Source: Marivirga arenosa
GTDB lineage: Bacteria; Bacteroidota; Bacteroidia; Cytophagales; Cyclobacteriaceae
Direction: 5' to 3'
DNA length: 64,000 nucleotides
Assembly: GCF_030503875.2 (NCBI RefSeq)
Contig: NZ_CP129968.2
Coordinates: 2,692,001-2,756,000 of the forward strand
Shown here: positions 62,956 to 64,000 of the stretch, piece by piece
Numbering within the stretch: position 1 is the stretch's first letter
How the letters are laid out: each line of letters begins with the position of its first letter
Made by a program: the position numbers and the translations under genes
The notes under the pieces: generated by a model
Told to the model about the DNA's origin: nothing
Databases searched by the model: none
What the model saw: only the letters and a program-made list of their open reading frames with translations

Positions 62956-63127
62956 AACAATTCTTATCAATCCAAACATATCATTAACTATTTATGATGA
63001 AAGATCTAATGATAAACAGATCTTACCGTTCAATAATAGATTCTAAAATTAAGGTAAAACCTAATAAGCAATTCACTGTTGTCTTTTGAATTAAAATGGT
63101 AATTTCACCTTTTTTAAAAATCTTCTT

Positions 63128-63574
63128 ATGAAACCAAGCGTAGACCCTAATAACTTTAAATTCTCAGAAAATATTCAGGTAAGATGGACTGATTTGGATC
63201 CATTAGCCCATGTAAACAATTCAATATATATACAGTATTTTGAAATAGCTAGAGGTAGATATATGTTGGAAGCAGCTCCTAGCTGGGATTGGCACAAAGA
63301 CATGTTTTTATTGGCCAATATCAATTGCGATTATTTACAGGAATTAAAAATTGGCATGCCCAAAACCAAATGCTGGGTAAGAACAAAGGAAATGGGAAAG
63401 AAGAGTTTTGTAATCGAGTACATGATCACAACTGATGATAAAAATGTTCATACTGTAGGTACATCTATTCAAGTAATGTTTGATACTAAAAGCAAAACCA
63501 CAATAGAAATTCCTGATTGGCTTAGAAATGAAATAGCTTCCTACGAGAAGGAAAATACAATTAATATAAAATAG
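63128..63574 (+). CDS. Acyl-CoA thioesterase, hotdog fold
   Basis: 148 residues. The 4HBT-type core IQVRWTDLDPLAHVNNSIYIQYFEIARGRYM has the active-site pattern of a 4-hydroxybenzoyl-CoA thioesterase-like enzyme (DxxxHVNNxxY). Hydrolyses an acyl-CoA thioester; acyl chain unknown. Located 172 bp after the Gfo/Idh/MocA gene and 74 bp before msrA. Start chosen at 63128, MKPSVDPNNFKF. Confidence 0.9.
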   Translation: MKPSVDPNNFKFSENIQVRWTDLDPLAHVNNSIYIQYFEIARGRYMLEAAPSWDWHKDMFLLANINCDYLQELKIGMPKTKCWVRTKEMGKKSFVIEYMITTDDKNVHTVGTSIQVMFDTKSKTTIEIPDWLRNEIASYEKENTINIK

Positions 63575-63648
63575 CAAGTCCCTGACTATCATCAACTGGC
63601 TAAAACTAAAAACTAGTCTAAGTCGTTGATAAACCAAAACTAATAACT

Positions 63649-64000
63649 ATGATGATAAGAAATATAAGCATTGTAATTTTAAGTATGCTATTTTTCGCCT
63701 GTGCTGCGGAAAATGAAAAAAAGGAAAAAACTCAGAATACCTCAGAGATCATTCAAAATCCAGAAGCAATAGATACCGCTTATTTTGCTGGTGGTTGTTT
63801 TTGGTGTGTAGAAGCCTCTTTCGAACAAATTAAAGGCGTAAAAGAAGCTGTTTCAGGCTATTCTGGTGGAGAAAAGAAAAACCCTACTTATAAAGAGGTG
63901 AGTTATGGAAAAACCAATCATGCGGAAAGTGTCATGGTATTATATGATCCGAATATAATCACATACGAAAAACTACTCGATATTTTCTTTGTTGCTCATG
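63649..64000 (+). CDS. msrA: Peptide methionine sulfoxide reductase A, lipoprotein (3' end outside window)
   Basis: 117 codons are visible, then the window ends. The leader MMIRNISIVILSMLFFAC is a lipoprotein signal with Cys18 as the lipid anchor, so the enzyme acts in the periplasm on oxidised envelope proteins. The active site GGCFWC is at residues 48-53 with catalytic Cys50; FEQIKGVKEAVSGYSGG and YGKTNHAESVMVLYDP follow, as in MsrA. A second ATG at 63652 is an equally good start. Confidence 0.93.
   Translation, partial: MMIRNISIVILSMLFFACAAENEKKEKTQNTSEIIQNPEAIDTAYFAGGCFWCVEASFEQIKGVKEAVSGYSGGEKKNPTYKEVSYGKTNHAESVMVLYDPNIITYEKLLDIFFVAH

Overview
The window is AT-rich (about one third G+C by eye) and clearly from a Bacteroidota member. 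The evidence is a SusC/SusD pair, lipoproteins with Bacteroidota-type leaders, OmpA/PD40 proteins, a SprB-repeat protein with a type IX secretion (T9SS) C-terminal sorting domain, a TANFOR-type surface protein and TAnnTTTG promoter boxes. Gene content fits a marine gliding Cytophagales (Marivirga-like) best, but the genus is an inference. No rRNA, tRNA, CRISPR array or transposase was seen.

Layout. (1) 1-7.8 kb, mostly housekeeping: a deoxyhypusine-synthase-family gene cut by the left edge, an OmpA/PD40 gene with a TetR gene behind it, 3-methyladenine DNA glycosylase followed by a universal stress protein, a DUF2911 protein, and a second TPR/PD40/OmpA protein. (2) 7.8-28.9 kb, a trehalose/alpha-glucoside utilisation locus transcribed leftward: SusC, SusD, a strong intercistronic hairpin, two large VCBS/UnbV lipoproteins, a PAP2/vanadium-haloperoxidase-like lipoprotein, a periplasmic trehalase lipoprotein, a sodium/sugar symporter, a cytoplasmic GH13 alpha-glucosidase, a 44-residue membrane peptide and a second symporter. 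A divergent LacI regulator sits beside a near-perfect 20-bp LacI-type palindrome. The logic is outer-membrane capture, periplasmic cleavage, sodium-driven import and cytosolic hydrolysis.

(3) 29.5-47.7 kb, a surface/secretion operon transcribed leftward from a good Bacteroidota promoter: an outer-membrane barrel protein, a 1478-residue TANFOR protein with an HExxHxxxxxH peptidase motif and a distinct C-terminal tail, a small membrane protein overlapping it by 14 bp (candidate immunity protein), a 1593-residue exported protein, an FN3-type protein, and an 11-repeat SprB-like adhesin with a T9SS sorting domain. I read it as a T9SS-linked surface complex that may deliver a C-terminal toxin.

(4) 47.8-54.2 kb: DinB-like protein, EEP-family hydrolase, a 727-bp gene-free stretch, a UPF1-like SF1 helicase, a small membrane protein, and an SLC13/RCK permease. 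(5) 54.28-57.92 kb, the most unusual part: a 3.6-kb polymorphic toxin/immunity cassette lying exactly between two 50-bp direct repeats (49/50 identical). The right copy is the 3' end of the neighbouring MpaB/DUF2236 gene. Inside are a lipoprotein toxin gene split by one in-frame TAA, a first immunity-like gene, an orphan toxin tip, a paralogous second immunity-like gene, a decayed DUF1871-like pseudogene, a possible toxin-tail remnant, and two DUF1871-like genes.

(6) 57.9-64 kb: MpaB/DUF2236 oxygenase, a DUF2721 protein, a GMC oxidoreductase with its Tat-exported small subunit, a divergent Gfo/Idh/MocA oxidoreductase, a hotdog thioesterase and a lipoprotein MsrA cut by the right edge.
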